Notes: generated by a model from the letters alone, not told the origin. A stretch of DNA of 42,663 nucleotides from Scenedesmus sp. ARA3 (GCA_004335835.1 RWJK01001076.1:25905-68567), one strand, 5' to 3'; shown: positions 23,501-34,410, counted from the first letter of the stretch. Translations and numbers: made by a program.

Positions 23501-26234
23501 AGTAGCAGACTGATGGCGACGAAGCTGTAACAACAGCTACAGTTACAAGCGTGCTGTCTATGCTGCCAACATGCTATAATTGGCTTCAAATCCGCGATGC
23601 CTGCTCAGAGCGAGCATAAAACACTGCATTGTTGCATGTGAGGAGCCACCCCAGGCGTGTCAAAACCTCTGGCACCAATGCCGCGCTGGCACTACAAACC
23701 CATGAGGACGATAACATGCGTCAGCAGCCATGCGAAACACAGCAACCTGTCTATCACAAAGAGGCCCCAAAGCTTTAAAAGATATATCTGAGAACAAAAA
23801 AGGCCTGAAAGAATTCTTTGAAAACATGGGCTCTCCTGCACCTCACCTGGCCCGTGCCCGTGTTCCACACCAGCAGCCGCTTGTCCCCGCCAGCGCCCAG
23901 CAGCCGCCGCCCGCCACTGCTGAAGGCCACGTCGTTGGCGCTGCCCAGCAGGCCCTGCGGCAGGCACACATGTTACCTGATGTTACGTTACGTTACAAAC
24001 ACAACTCAAGAATGAGTGGGACCCCAATCAAGGGCCAACATTTTATGCGCCAGGATATGCAGGGGCACAAGCGCACACATACACACATTCATGCATTGCA
24101 TTGCATGATGTACTCAACAAGAAGCAGAAGAAGAAACCTTGGCCAGGCCAACAAAGAGGTCACACGGGGGCAGCAGTTGTAACAGAGAGGACACACATCA
24201 TAATGGAACCGCGGCGCCCATGGAGTCCGACTCCATGCTGGAGTCCAGCTATAGCTGGCAGCACAGGCTATGCGCAGCTGCCCAGCTTGATGCAGCACAC
24301 AGTCAAAGATTGCGATGATGCACACAACAGCCCAGCCGCGCCTCACGTGGTAGGTATGGGTGTGGCTGCTGGTGTTGAGGTCCCATGTCTGCACCGTCTT
24401 GTCCATGCCGCAGCTGGCCACCAGGTGGCCGTGAGGTTGGAAGGACAGGCTGCAGCAGCCGCCAGCATGCGCCTGCAAAAGTTGTGGTTAGAGAAATTGA
24501 AGGGTTAGGTGTGTTCACGCGGCAAGCATGCGGCCACAGCCGTTGGTAACACAAGCAGTGCAGCCTGCCAAGCAGTGGGGTGGTGCGGTGGCGGTGGGTG
24601 ATGCATGCTGCTGCTGTGGGGGTAGCGGCCCGCATTTATTTCGGTATGCTGCAGATGTTGTGTGCGGCCAGGCGGCAAGCAGCTGTTGTTGGCATGGCAT
24701 GCAGCACAGCGTGCGGCAATATGATAATTGCATAGTAGGAGGCGTGACAGGTGTTGATAACACACCAGGCAGCGCAGCGGGGCTAGGTGATAGCAGCAGG
24801 TGGTGCGTGCTGCTACTGTGGAGGTGGGCGCATCTGTTCAGGTCTGGGTGCAATATGCAGGCCGCCAATGCAGTACCTTGTATGCGGGACAATGCTGGCA
24901 TGACATCTGCATTGATGGGTGCACAGTGCAACTCCACCTGCTGACCCTAGCCAGCACTTCACCTGCACAAACTTTGTTGGCGCTGAGGGCAGCTGCCGCC
25001 CCCTCAGGTGCCCCACTGCCCCCTCAGGCAAACCCACTTCTGCTTCAGGCTGCCAGAGCGAATGCAGTGTGCACGCTGGACACTGCTTGCAAGCAAGTGC
25101 ATAACATCGCATGCGCATTGGTATGAGAGCAGTGCACATTCACCTGCTGAATCCAATCAGCAGCCCACCTGCACAACTTTGTCGGCGCTGGTGGCAGCTG
25201 TCACACATCACATCACTGCGTCGTAAGAGACACTACCAACGCCTTTTCCGATCACGGGGCCACCGCACCTGCACAAACTTTGTCGGCGCTGACGGCAGCT
25301 GCCGCTCCCTCAGGTGCCCCACTGCCCCTTCAGGTAGGCCCATCTTCTGCTTCAGGCTGCCCCACAGCAGCTGCCCATGGCTGGCAGCAGCACCACCTGC
25401 TGCTGCTGCTGCTGCTGCCGAGCTGCCTGCTGCTGCTTCGTTGAGGCTGGTGCGCCTGCTGGCAGCAGCGCTGGTGTCGCTTGGGGTGGTGGCTGCAGAT
25501 GCTGCTGCTGGGGTGGTGCTGCCCCTGCGGCGCGTGAGCAGGCCCAGCAGCTGAGAGGCAGCACCCGCCTCGACCTGTGTGGTGGTGAAGCATATGTAGA
25601 AGCAGATGCAGATGTCAGATGTGGGTGAGCAGCAGCTGCACTGGTGTGCAGATGACTCAACCTGCATGGTGGGGCAGCAGCCGGGCAGGGCAGGCAGCCA
25701 GAAGTAGAGGAGGTAAAGGGTGAGCAGCAGCCGTGCTGGTGTGCACAAGCACGTGCATGAGCAGGCCGAGAAATACACACAGCAGCTGCGAGGCAGCGCC
25801 AGCCTCAACTTGTGTGGTGGTGGGAAAGCAGCCATGCAGCAGCCAGGCAGCAGCCAGGCAGGGCAGCCACAAGATTTCGTTGACACAGGTGACTGCTTAA
25901 TGCGCAAACGGGCTATGCATGCCGCAAGGTAGCTGTGTGCATCTTGCTCTCGGCAGTGCTCGGGCGCAGTGCAGGCAGACCCACACTGCATGCACCAGCG
26001 TGGAGGCGACACATGTTTGAATGTTTAATGCCAGACCGCTTTACCACGGTTCAGCAAGGCGCAGAGCATGGCCATGTGCGTATGGCGTGGTGATGCCTGT
26101 GCAGCAGCAGTCATGTCTCAATGCCAGCCGCAGTTGGCTGCACAGTGCTCTGGCTCCCACCTGCTGTCGCTTGGCGTTGTCCATCATCTCCTCATGCATC
26201 TTGTTGATCTGCTCCAGCCGCTCAGCCTGGCAGC

Positions 26235-26268
<34 letters not shown>

Positions 26269-26592
26269 TTGTCCACGTTTGGCGTGTTTTGAGCAGGCAG
26301 CAGCTGCAACAGCAATTACCCACCCATCCACACAGACCATGCAGCAGCAGCCATGCACATGCAGGGCAGGTGCAGCCACCCACACGTCCATGCACCGACA
26401 TGAAAGTAATGCAGACCCAGTCCTTCACATTCACATCCATGCATCCACACACCAGCATGAAGGTTGAGGGGACTCATCAACATCAGAACACACCTCGCGT
26501 GCCACCATGGTGTGCAGGCGTGCCTCAAGGGCTGCGTTGTCAGCGCGCAGCCGCTCAGCCTCGGCCTCTGCAGCCACCTTGGCGGCAACACT

Positions 26593-26628
<36 letters not shown>

Positions 26629-28596
26629 GCAGCAGCGATGGTGGCATCGCAAAAGCAGCAGCATGTTGTGTGTGCTACAGGGCATTGTTGATTGGGGTTG
26701 AGGCAGCAAGCGATTGCTGTGCCAGGTACCAGCCGCCGCAGCGGCCTCTGCTGCCTGACATTCCCCTGCCCCAGCCTCCCCACAACCCAACCAGCCATCA
26801 CCCTCACTCCCCCTCCTGTGCCGCTCACCGAGCCTCCGCCTCTGCAGCCGCCAGCGTCCGTGCTGCCTCCTCGTCATCCGCGCCCGCCCCACCTCAGCCA
26901 GCCGTACCTTGCNNNCCCCTATACTGCCTTTATGATCATTCACACGCTGACGTCACCTGCTACTCTATATGCAGCCTGCCCATGTACTGCCTGCCCTACC
27001 AGCCACATGGTGCTCACAAACCCCTTCCTCGCAGGACAGCTGCTCACCGTGCCTCTGCCTCTGCAGCCGCCAGCTGCCGTGCCTCTTTCTCATCATCCAG
27101 CGCCCTGCTGACCTCAGCCAGGCGCGCCTTGAGGCCTGAGATCTCGCCTGACGCCAGCTCAGCGGCCTCCGCTGCCTCTGCGTTGGCGGCTTTGAGGTTG
27201 TCATTCTGGCGCTGCAGCGACAGCAGCTCCTCGTATGCCTGGCAGGGTGTGTGCAGGAGGGGTGTGGCCAGGTGTGAGTGCGGTGCAAAGCGACAAAAGG
27301 TTTGCAGCGGCTTGGTGCGCAGATAGTTGTCACAGCGTTGGAGAGCAGTGGTAGGGGTCAACACAGTGAAGCAGTGCAGGGGAGCATGGCAACAAGCAAG
27401 AGGATGCCAGGTGAGCACAGAAGAAGCATCACCACCTGGCACAGTTAACAGACTGCCGAACGGCTTGTGAGAACTCAAGCAGCAGCAAATATGCAAACGA
27501 TTCCCAAGTGCACATGAAGCGGCTGCCGTGCCACGCACCACGCCCCCACCCCACCACCCCACCCACCCCACCCACCTTGGACTTGTCTCGCAGCAGTGAG
27601 GTGAGCTCGCTGTTGGCGCGCTGCAGCTGCGCCCTGTAGCCCTCAGCCTGGACCAGCAGCCAGCAGCAGCGAGCAGCAGAAGAGCACGCAGCGCTGTGTT
27701 GGCATGGCATGTGCAATGGTGGTGCAGTATGCATGCTCGCTGTGTGGGGCTACTGATGAACGTGTAGTTGCGCAAACTGCGCAAGCATAGCGAGTGGATG
27801 TGGCGTCCGCAATGTCGTGTCCTGCTGGCAGGGATCCACAGGCAGGGATAAGTGCACGGCCCCTGAGCAGACGTCTGCCGTCGACGGCAGATGTTGCTTG
27901 AGAACAAGCGGCCTGGGGTGATGGTGGCACTGCTGCTGTCACTAGCATGCTGGCCGCAGCTTTGTCTGCCCTGCCTCAGTACCAGAGCAACGCTGCCTGC
28001 TGCCCCTGCTGCTGCTGCTGCGGCGGCGGCGGCTGCTTTTGCCTGTCAATACCATCCGCTGTCAACTCCCTTGCTCACACACCAACAACAGCAGCACAGC
28101 CACTGCTCATCCGCTGCTGCTGCGTCCTGCAGTGCAGCTGCCGCCACACGCTGCATGCGTGCCAGTGTGGCAGGAACACCTTGGCTGCAAAGCCTCTCTC
28201 AGCCCCAACAAAGACAGCAACCCTTTGACTCTCAGTTTCTGATAGCAGCTGCTGCCAGGTGTGTAATAACCAACCAGGTCCCCACCCTCACAGCCTGACC
28301 TGTGCCTCACAGGCGCAGATTGCTGCCCACCTTGGCCGCAAAGTCTTGCACTGCCTCAACAAAGGCAGCCACTGTTTCACTGCACTCTCCTGCTTGCAGC
28401 TGCTGCCAGGTGCCTGATAACCAACTAGGTCCCAGCCCTCAACTAGGCCCCCACCCCCACGGGCGCAGCCTGCTGCCCACCTTGGCCGCAAAGTCCCTCA
28501 CGGCCGCCTCATCAAAGGCTGCCAGGCGCTGGCTCAGCGCTGCCGCCTCGTCACGCAGCTCAGCAGCCTCCTTATCCAGCACACCCACACGCACCT

Positions 28597-28637
<41 letters not shown>

Positions 28638-29015
28638 TTAAAGGGCGAGGGTTGCAAATCGACGCTTACCTGGCGAGCGGAGCGCTTAGGCTGGACGCAC
28701 GACAGCAAAGTTGTTATTTGCAGATAAAACGACGCGGAGGTGCGCTTAGGGCCTTGCCAGAATGGCAGGCCAACCCCAGCTGCTGCTGCTGCTGCTGCTG
28801 CTGCTGACAGTGCAATCACAGCAGCAGCACAGCAGCCTTCGACCCTCACTCGTCCACCAAGCAATAGCTCTCACCTCCAGCTCCCTATTGCGCGTCATGA
28901 GGGCCATGTAGTCAGCGATGATGGCCTCGAAGGGCTGGCTCTGCCTGCACTGCAGCTGCTGCACCTGGGCCCACACACGGCGCTGCAGGGCCTCGGGACA
29001 GCAGCCCAGCTGCAT
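14588..29015 (-). CDS. ATG16: Autophagy-related protein 16 (coiled coil plus WD40)
   Basis: Fifteen minus-strand exons join in phase to 634 aa: 29015-28875, 28594-28481, 27647-27576, 27238-27048, 26590-26494, 26226-26161, 25574-25269, 24472-24347, 23954-23847, 17537-17433, 17183-17084, 16902-16832, 15819-15697, 15211-15095, 14755-14588. Residues ~20-45 (QPFEAIIADYMALM) match the N-terminal ATG5-binding helix of ATG16. A coiled coil spans ~48-227. A low-complexity linker rich in Ala and Ser (228-315) precedes seven WD40 repeats (~330-634), with LTGHTNAVSCV, KLWD-like and ASKDNQLRLWD signatures and a closing ADKAGGVAFWN. ATG16 scaffolds the ATG12-ATG5 conjugate that drives ATG8 lipidation on autophagic membranes. 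The order of blocks follows plant ATG16 closely. Odd points: a 6.3-kb intron hosting two opposite-strand genes, many exon-edge copies in introns, and an N gap. Confidence 0.93.
15004..15027 (-). repeat. Copy of the end of an ATG16 WD40 exon with donor
   Basis: The sequence around 15087-15110 (end of exon 15095-15211 plus its GTGCGG donor) recurs here, 83 bases into the downstream intron. Confidence 0.7.
15350..15611 (-). repeat. Three copies of the end of an ATG16 WD40 exon
   Basis: Copies at about 15350-15400, 15473-15520 and 15563-15611 repeat the end of exon 15697-15819 (the LWDFRQLGTLQ part) with its GTGTGC-type donor. The copy nearest the exon is nearly identical; the others have substitutions and deletions. 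All lie in the intron just downstream of that exon in the gene's direction. Confidence 0.8.
15800..16100. repeat. Tandem duplication upstream of an ATG16 exon
   Basis: GGCTGTGGTCGCGCACCTG and the following ~140 bases, including CAACAGCTACTACGCACATA, occur at about 15802-15945 and again at 15968-16090. The first copy contains the acceptor and start of exon 15697-15819. Confidence 0.75.
16200..16900 (-). repeat. Higher-order repeat array built from an ATG16 exon end
   Basis: The end of exon 16832-16902 (SQPLAE plus donor) is repeated at about 16281-16325, 16456-16490, 16553-16590 and 16727-16770. These copies sit inside larger units recognisable by CAATAGGCAGTGC at about 16215, 16379 and 16651, so unit length varies from ~165 to ~275. 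Several copies keep a GTGAGG or GTGAGA donor. Confidence 0.8.
18559..19580 (+). CDS. Secreted Cys-rich two-module protein, family not recognised
   Basis: Exon 1 (18559-18910) and exon 2 (19117-19545) join in phase 1. Residues 1-23 are a clear signal peptide (MRAAYAALAAVLLLVVASRP). The mature part has CxxC pairs (GCSAC, NCTEC, FECVKC, QCIDC), an RCGC junction, several N-glycosylation sites (NVTW, NCTE, NVTAT) and a Lys/Gly-rich basic linker (~226-245). Exon 2 begins and ends in phase 1, so it is a symmetrical module. The block PGQCIDCPTGSQKEGTACG resembles extracellular Cys-rich repeats. After 19545 a good donor follows. A third exon was not identified with confidence, so the end given is the read-through stop at 19580. 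A possible last exon follows acceptor 20398-20405 (ending HCNVCT). An extracellular or cell-wall role is inferred. Confidence 0.75.
19581..21493. other. Spacer between the two nested genes
   Basis: This stretch holds CAG repeats (19583-19612) and no recognised gene. An ATG-started frame at 20603-21076 (157 aa) has no family resemblance or low-complexity bias. It could be an unrecognised gene, but nothing beyond its length supports that. Confidence 0.5.
21494..22584 (+). pseudogene. Paralogue of the secreted Cys-rich gene, interrupted
   Basis: It has the same layout as the gene at 18559: signal peptide (MRSAAFALAAVLLTAAAAYC), GCTTC, NCTDC, an RCG|G phase-1 exon end at 21923, then exon 2 (22115-22528) with NVTVTW, FECAKCGETQ, NSRSKAG and QCIDCP. 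The two ends of exon 1 are in the same frame, but stops TGA (21710-21712) and TAA (21758-21760) lie between them. The damaged stretch contains a 35-bp tandem duplication (21658 and 21693 onward) and a run of 12 A. I found no intron that would remove it with correct phase. It is either a recent pseudogene or an error in the homopolymer and repeat. The read-through stop after exon 2 is 22582-22584; an alternative last exon could be 23271-23345. Confidence 0.65.
21658..21734 (+). repeat. 35-bp tandem duplication followed by A12
   Basis: CTGGAAGGGCAGGAGGCTGA and the next bases start at 21658 and again at 21693. Twelve adenines follow at 21723-21734. Since 35 is not a multiple of three, the duplication shifts the frame. 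Confidence 0.9.
22484..22750 (+). repeat. Degenerate copies of the nested gene's exon-2 end
   Basis: The end of exon 2 with its donor (22484-22548) recurs at about 22597-22660 and 22705-22750, spacing ~110 bases. Each copy keeps the GATTGC...GGGCGCTGC skeleton, and the first keeps a GTGAGC donor-like site. Confidence 0.7.
22751..23846. other. Remainder of the large ATG16 intron
   Basis: No family-supported gene is seen on either strand. A long minus-strand frame over 22672-23589 has no recognisable features. A possible Cys-rich terminal exon of the second nested gene lies at 23271-23345 (acceptor ATCTGCAG, stop TAG). Confidence 0.5.
24958..25053 (-). repeat. Copy of the end of the ATG16 linker exon
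   Basis: The last ~95 coding bases of exon 25269-25574 (the part ending LPSAPTKFVQ) and the donor are repeated here at high identity. A one-base difference near the far end shifts its frame. A shorter copy is at about 25166-25200. Confidence 0.85.
25565..25870 (-). repeat. Copies of the start of the ATG16 linker exon
   Basis: The acceptor and start of exon 25574-25269 (VEAGAASQLL) recur at about 25786-25830, with flanking CAGCCGGGCAGGGCAGGCAGCC-like sequence also duplicated (25680 and 25850). Confidence 0.7.
26592..26637. repeat. CAG microsatellite
   Basis: About 15 CAG units with one CGG interruption lie directly against the acceptor of ATG16 exon 26494-26590. The last CAG before the exon serves as the acceptor. 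Confidence 0.9.
26829..26912 (-). repeat. Copy of the end of an ATG16 coiled-coil exon beside an N gap
   Basis: It matches the end of exon 27048-27238 (AEVSRALDDEKEA to AAAEAEAR plus the GTGAGC donor) but lacks one base, so its frame breaks. It runs directly into the N gap at 26913-26915. Confidence 0.8.
26913..26915. other. Three-base N gap
   Basis: This is the only ambiguous sequence in the window. It sits at the edge of a duplicated exon piece, where an assembler could collapse or misjoin repeats. The true distance and copy number here are unknown. Confidence 0.95.
28163..28440 (-). repeat. Tandem copies (~150 bp) of an ATG16 exon end
   Basis: The end of exon 28481-28594 (VRDFAAK plus the GTGGGC donor) recurs at 28321-28371 and in decayed form at 28170-28221. 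Flanking GCTGCTGCCAGGTG...AACCAAC...GGTCCC is also repeated, so the unit is ~150 bases. Confidence 0.85.
28596..28637. repeat. CAG microsatellite
   Basis: About 14 CAG units abut the acceptor of ATG16 exon 28481-28594, so the 3' splice site is built from the repeat. Confidence 0.9.
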
Positions 29016-29857
29016 CTTAACAGGGATTTGAACTGTTTTATGCTGCCTATTGCTGCTCGGCACGTCAGAGTGGACCGTTCCTGCTGCACATGCAACGGTA
29101 CTGTTTCGTATCTCCGTGTACTACACGCGGTCGCTAGATTTCTTGAGAGCCCTTCATTGTTACAGTTCAATGCTAATACAGGTGTTTTGCATGTGCTGCG
29201 TCGTAAGCAAGACAGAAGCAGGCAGTGAATTGAGAACAGGCAGCAAAGTCAGGCCTGTACTATCTGTTGACATGGTATTGGCAGCCTGGAGAGTAGGCTT
29301 TGAAGTGTGACATGAACCAAGAATGCTTCATTTTACAGAACAGCCGGCTGCCAAGACAAAGGGCCGTGGCCACCGCCATGAATATCGTTGCCAAACATGA
29401 AACCCTAAACAACACAGCTGTCATCAGTACAAGGAGTTACATCATGCCCATGGCCTCAGCACTTGACAGCTGCTCGATAGCTGCAGTGTGCTTGCAGAAA
29501 ACTGTATGCTGCAAAACGGTGATGGGCAACAGTGCAAAAGTGTCTCACAGCAACCTTGCCTGACATCTGGAACAACCACCACCAACAGCACCGTGGGTGA
29601 CCCAACACTTGTCAACAGGCCACCTAGGCAACACCAGCGAGGGTGCCAACATTTCTCAGTGCCACTTGTGTGCTGATCATGCCGCACGCACAGCAGCGCT
29701 GTACATGGTGATACAATACCGTGCACTTTCAGGACTAAACCTGACCCAGGGCAATAGGCTCTGCTTCTGAGGTGGTACCCAGTTTCTCCTGCATAACTTG
29801 GGTTCTACTGTACCCCGATGCATGCTGAAGGCCGCCTAGCCCTGCAATATTGCAGCA
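29016..29857. other. Intergenic region between the transporter and ATG16
   Basis: The 842 bases should hold the 3' UTR of the transporter and the promoter/5' UTR of ATG16, both read leftwards. No exon is seen. Confidence 0.6.
29437..29441 (-). terminator. TGTAA poly(A) signal candidate for the transporter
   Basis: TTACA on the plus strand gives TGTAA in the transporter's direction, 417 bases after its stop. Confidence 0.4.
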
Positions 29858-29915
29858 TCACAGCAGCCCCGCTGCAGCGGCCACGGCACGGCCAGAGGGG
29901 CTGCCAGGTGTGCCC

Positions 29916-29955
<40 letters not shown>

Positions 29956-31442
29956 GCGCCATGCTGCTGCTATGCAGCTGCGCCACTGCTGCGTTGCTGT
30001 GGCCCAGGCTGCGGTGCACGCTGCGGCCGTACTGGCCGGCAGGCACCCCGGTGGTGGCTGAGATGGTGGGGTCTGAAGGGGCACGCGTGGCCGTGAACAG
30101 CGAGTGACCTGCCGCCCACTGCGCACAGCATACAACAACAGAGCAGCACAAGCAGAACGCAGAGGCGGTGGTCAGCGCATGGGGATGAAGATAGGCGTGT
30201 AGCTACATAATGCTTCTGCTTCCGGTGGTACAACTCGACACAACAGTCACACTGAAGAAGCCACAGCGCATGGCAACTGGCTGCATGTGCACCACGTGCT
30301 GCCGGTGGTGGATGAGATGGTTGGGTCTGAAGGGGCACGCGTGGCAGTAAAAGCGGGTGGCCCGCCGCCCACTGCATGCACATGGGACAAGAAGGGAGGA
30401 AGAGGTATAAGAAAAGCTTGGGGGTGGGTGTTCCAACTTGAGCCACCTGCACTGGTGCGCCGTGGCGCTGAGTAGCGGGTGGCCCGCCTGTCACTGCACA
30501 CAGCATACCACAAAAAGCATGGGCTCAAGCAGACAGCATGTGTGTCAGCCGGAGCACCCGCCTCTGCCGCCCTTACCTGCTGCTGTACATCCTTCCTCAC
30601 CGGCCCCCTGCCCCCACCCTATTTCCCCTATCTTCCCTACCGCCTCACCTGTTGTACCGTGTCCTGTGCCTCCTCCTGCTGCACCTCGCTCAGGTGAGCC
30701 GCCAGCTGCTGATGTTACCCCTCCCCCTGTCTTAACTGCTGCATTGTGCCTATCACTGCTGCGCCCACTCAACCCACCCTCACTTCCCTTTCATTGCCTT
30801 GTCTGTGTCTGGCCTCCCTCACCCGCTGCTTCACATCCTGCCGCAACCCCTTCTTCCTCCCCTGCCTCCAACTCCCACACACACCTGCTGTACCGTGTCC
30901 TGCGCCTCCTCCTGCTGCACCTCGCTCAGGTGAGCCGCCAGCTGGCTGTACACGCCCCGCGTGCTGCCCACCACAGCAGCAGCAGCGCCGCAGCCCAGCA
31001 GGCACAGCACCCCCTCAGCCACAAAGGTGGCCGCGTAGCAGTCGGTGCCGATGCAGGGCTCGCCAGCACCGTGTGCCGCTACGGCTTGGCTGTAGAAGTA
31101 GCCTGGGACGACAGCAGCAGCAGCAGCAGCAGCAGTTTTTCTGCGTCGGCCATTGCCTCAGGGGCTAGGGCGTAATGTCATAAGTCTGCAACTGACGGGC
31201 CGAGGCAGGGCTCGCCAGCACCGTGTGCCGCCACAGCTGGGCTGTAGAAGTAGTTGGGCAGCAGCAGCAGTGGCAGCAGCAGCAGCACTGAAGACGCACG
31301 CATGCGTGGGCTGGTGGCTCGGGGGTTGAGGCATGCGGCCACATGCCTGCAAACGCCTGGCAGCAAACACAGCCAGCTGCTCCACTGCCGCTCACCAGCC
31401 AGCTGCGTTGGGAACACGTAGCAGCCAATTGCACACACAGTC

Positions 31443-31499
<57 letters not shown>

Positions 31500-32963
31500 A
31501 CAAGACAACATGCATGGCTGAGCACCGCCTCTCACCAGCCAGCTGCGTGGGAAAGACGTAGCAGCCGATCGCGCAGGCCGTCTGCAGCCCCGAGTACGTC
31601 GCTGCAAAGTGCCGCAGCCCAAACACGTCTGCTGCAATGGCCGGGATAAGCGAGAAGATGCCTCCGTAGCACAGCCCCAGCGCGAGTGACAGCAGGTACA
31701 GGTGCCCCGGGTGTGCTGCTGCTGCTGCCGCCAGCGTTGAGGCGCTGAGGGCGGCGAATGTGGCCAGCAGCCAGTGCGTGCGGGGCGTGCCTGCTGTGTG
31801 CAGGTAGTGCTCCGGCAGCATGCCCATCAGCAGGCGGCCTGCAGCAGTGGGCAATAGGGGGAACAGGGTTGCAGAGGGCAGGAAGAGCAGCAAGCAGCAC
31901 GATAAATATCAGCATGCCCATCAACAGACGACCTGGGGGAGGCAGGCAGCAGGGGTAGCGCCACACAGGGCAGGAGGAGCAGCATGCTGATCATGATGTG
32001 GAGGCAAGGATGTTGGTCAGGCAGCATGCCCATCAGCAGACAGCATGGTGGGCAGGGGTAGCAGCGGCAGCAGGGCCAGCAGCAGCAGGGACAGCAGCAG
32101 CAGGGCCAGCAGCAGCAGCAGCAGCAGCGCTGCTAGCAGCGGCGGTACATACAGGGCATGCACAAGTCGATATGCAACACATAACACGGTGTCGTCATAA
32201 GGTGCAGTCCTGCGCTACTATGCCATCCTTCCTCACACCGTGAGAGGTCCAGTGCACGCCGAGAACGTAGCTGCAATAAGCGATAGACTCCTGCACACCA
32301 GCCGCACCTGCTGCGTTGCCCACCGCAAAGATGGACACGAACACGACCTGGTCCCCAGGGGCACCCCCCAGCGCCACCACGATCTGGCCCAGGTTGTTGA
32401 GGAAGGTCAGGCAGGCCCCCACACCCGCCAGGAACAGGAAGAACAGCAGCCAGAACTGGCCCGTCTGCACGGCCTGACTGAGGGACAGGTTGGTGAAGCG
32501 GTGGCGGCAGTTGATGGCGGCGGCGGGCGAGCGGTGGCTGCCGGGGGCGGGGCCGGCGTCTGTGGTAGCAAGTGCAGTGCAGACGATGGTGGTGCGGGCG
32601 AGAAGTTGACAAGTACGTGATAGGCTAGTTGAGCTGATCATGTCGCTGTCCATATGGCTCTGTATGCCCCTCAACCCCTTACCCCTATACTTTGGATTAG
32701 CGACCACCACACAAACTTACTGAAGATGACCGTCCAAAGCATGTGTGAGTCCACTAGCATGCAACAAGTGCGGCTGTGTGCAGCGCTCCTTTGATGGGCA
32801 GCACAGTGGCCGGCGAAGTGTGCATGCTTCTGCCAGTGGTGCTAGAACACGAAAACGAGGAGGCGGCAGCGGCAAAACACATCACAGCCAAGTGACTGCA
32901 CCTGGCAGTGACACCCGGCGCGCCACGGAGGGCACCTTGCCAAGCTGGCTGCCTGCCTCAGCA

Positions 32964-32998
<35 letters not shown>

Positions 32999-34410
32999 AC
33001 GGCGTGGCTGCTGCAGCAGTGGCTCTGTGAGGGCCGAGGTGCTGTCAGCAGCAGCAGCCTCATCAGCTGGCAGCATGATCTCCACAGAGCCGCGGCCTGC
33101 AAGGCAGTTGGGGCGTGAAAGAAACGAAGCAGCGCACATTGCAGGCTGCATTGGGGAAACGGCTGAGCATGGGGGGCCGCTGTCCCGCCAGGGTTGGGAG
33201 GCACCATAGTCACATACTGATACATATCGACGTAATTTGCTTGATGTAAAGGTACTATAGCATGCCTGCAGCAGCATTACGGCAACCCACCTGCTGGCGA
33301 CATCACAGCAGCGCTCTGCACCGCACGCATTGGCGAGCTCGCAACATCCACCCCGCAGCAGTGACCCCTCATGCCGCCCACTGGCCGCGGGCTGCTTCCT
33401 GATGCACCCCTTCTGCTGGGCGAGGATGCTGCTGCTGCTGTTGCTGCAGGGCTGCTGCCGCTGTTGCTGTTGCCGGGTGGTGGCGCCAGCGCTGCTTGTA
33501 TGCTGTCCAGGCGTGCGCGGATGGTGGCGCTGGGCAGGTGGCGGGTGTGCGTCAGCTGCTTGATCCATTGGGGGATGGTGCCTGCCTTCTCCTCAGGGTC
33601 GGCAAGGTGGTCATGCACGTAGCTGCAGCAGGCAGCGGCAGACAGCCCAAAATGGTCCAACAAGCACAGAGTGGCCAGCAGACCCTACATGGTACAGCAT
33701 AGTTGACAACATACATGTACACAAGCAGTGAGGAGCCCCTGATGCAGGGTCGGCCAGGTGGTCGTGCACATACCTGCGGCAGCAGCGGCAAGAGCAGGAT
33801 GCAAAGATCAGTAAGCTTGCTATCTAATATCAGTACATGGCTGACAGCAGCCGTGTCGGCCAGGCTGAAAGCGGCACTGGCAATGTTGATGTGACTGCAG
33901 TGCAGCCGGAGGTTGAGTACTGCAAGCGCAGCATGTACAGGACAGGACGAGCTGCTTGAGCCAGTAGACAGCGCAGACGCAACAGCCGCTCACATGCTGC
34001 GCAGGCCCCCTGAGTCCCATGGCACCAGCAGCACCACCGCCAGCAGGCCAAACATGCCCGCGCTGTTCAGGTCAAGCAGGTCCAGGCCTGCTGCTCCTGT
34101 AGAAGGGAGGCCGCCCAGGCCCTGCAGGGGCGCAGCAGCGCAATATACTCGTCAAATCAACTGTCACATGAGCAAACACAATGTACAAGGCTGTACACTT
34201 TGCTGTTCAGGTCCTGCGGTCACTGGTACAGCGCCAGTAAGGGGTACACTAAACAGCAAGCACATGTGCTTCAGCTCTGTTTTGCTGTCTGACCAGGTAC
34301 CACCTCAGCCCCAGCCCCCCACCTCCAGCAGTGCGGAGGTCATCTGGTACAGTGCCAGCGCCGCCACGGTCACATACGCCAGCAGGAAGCGTGTCTCAGG
34401 GTTGAACCTG

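Larger units (their letters stand above)
17538..23846 (-). other. Large ATG16 intron hosting two opposite-strand genes
   Basis: Between WD40 exons 23954-23847 and 17537-17433 lies an intron of 6,309 bases, far longer than the other ATG16 introns. The protein joins smoothly across it, from NTGTGQ to VVHTLTGH, as in other ATG16 proteins. Inside, on the plus strand, are two paralogous genes at 18559 and 21494. Confidence 0.85.

Noticed and set aside
22672..23589. 305-codon minus-strand open frame
   Set aside because: It has no signal peptide, domain or coding-like composition and lies in the large ATG16 intron.
26289..27326. 345-codon plus-strand open frame
   Set aside because: It crosses the N gap and runs antisense to ATG16 exons with perfect phase and family match.
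30100..30118. Alternative acceptor GGCAG at 30109 for the transporter's last exon
   Set aside because: It would put the tail in a frame that ignores the TATRAPSDPT block shared with the upstream copies. The GCGCAG acceptor at 30119 keeps phase.
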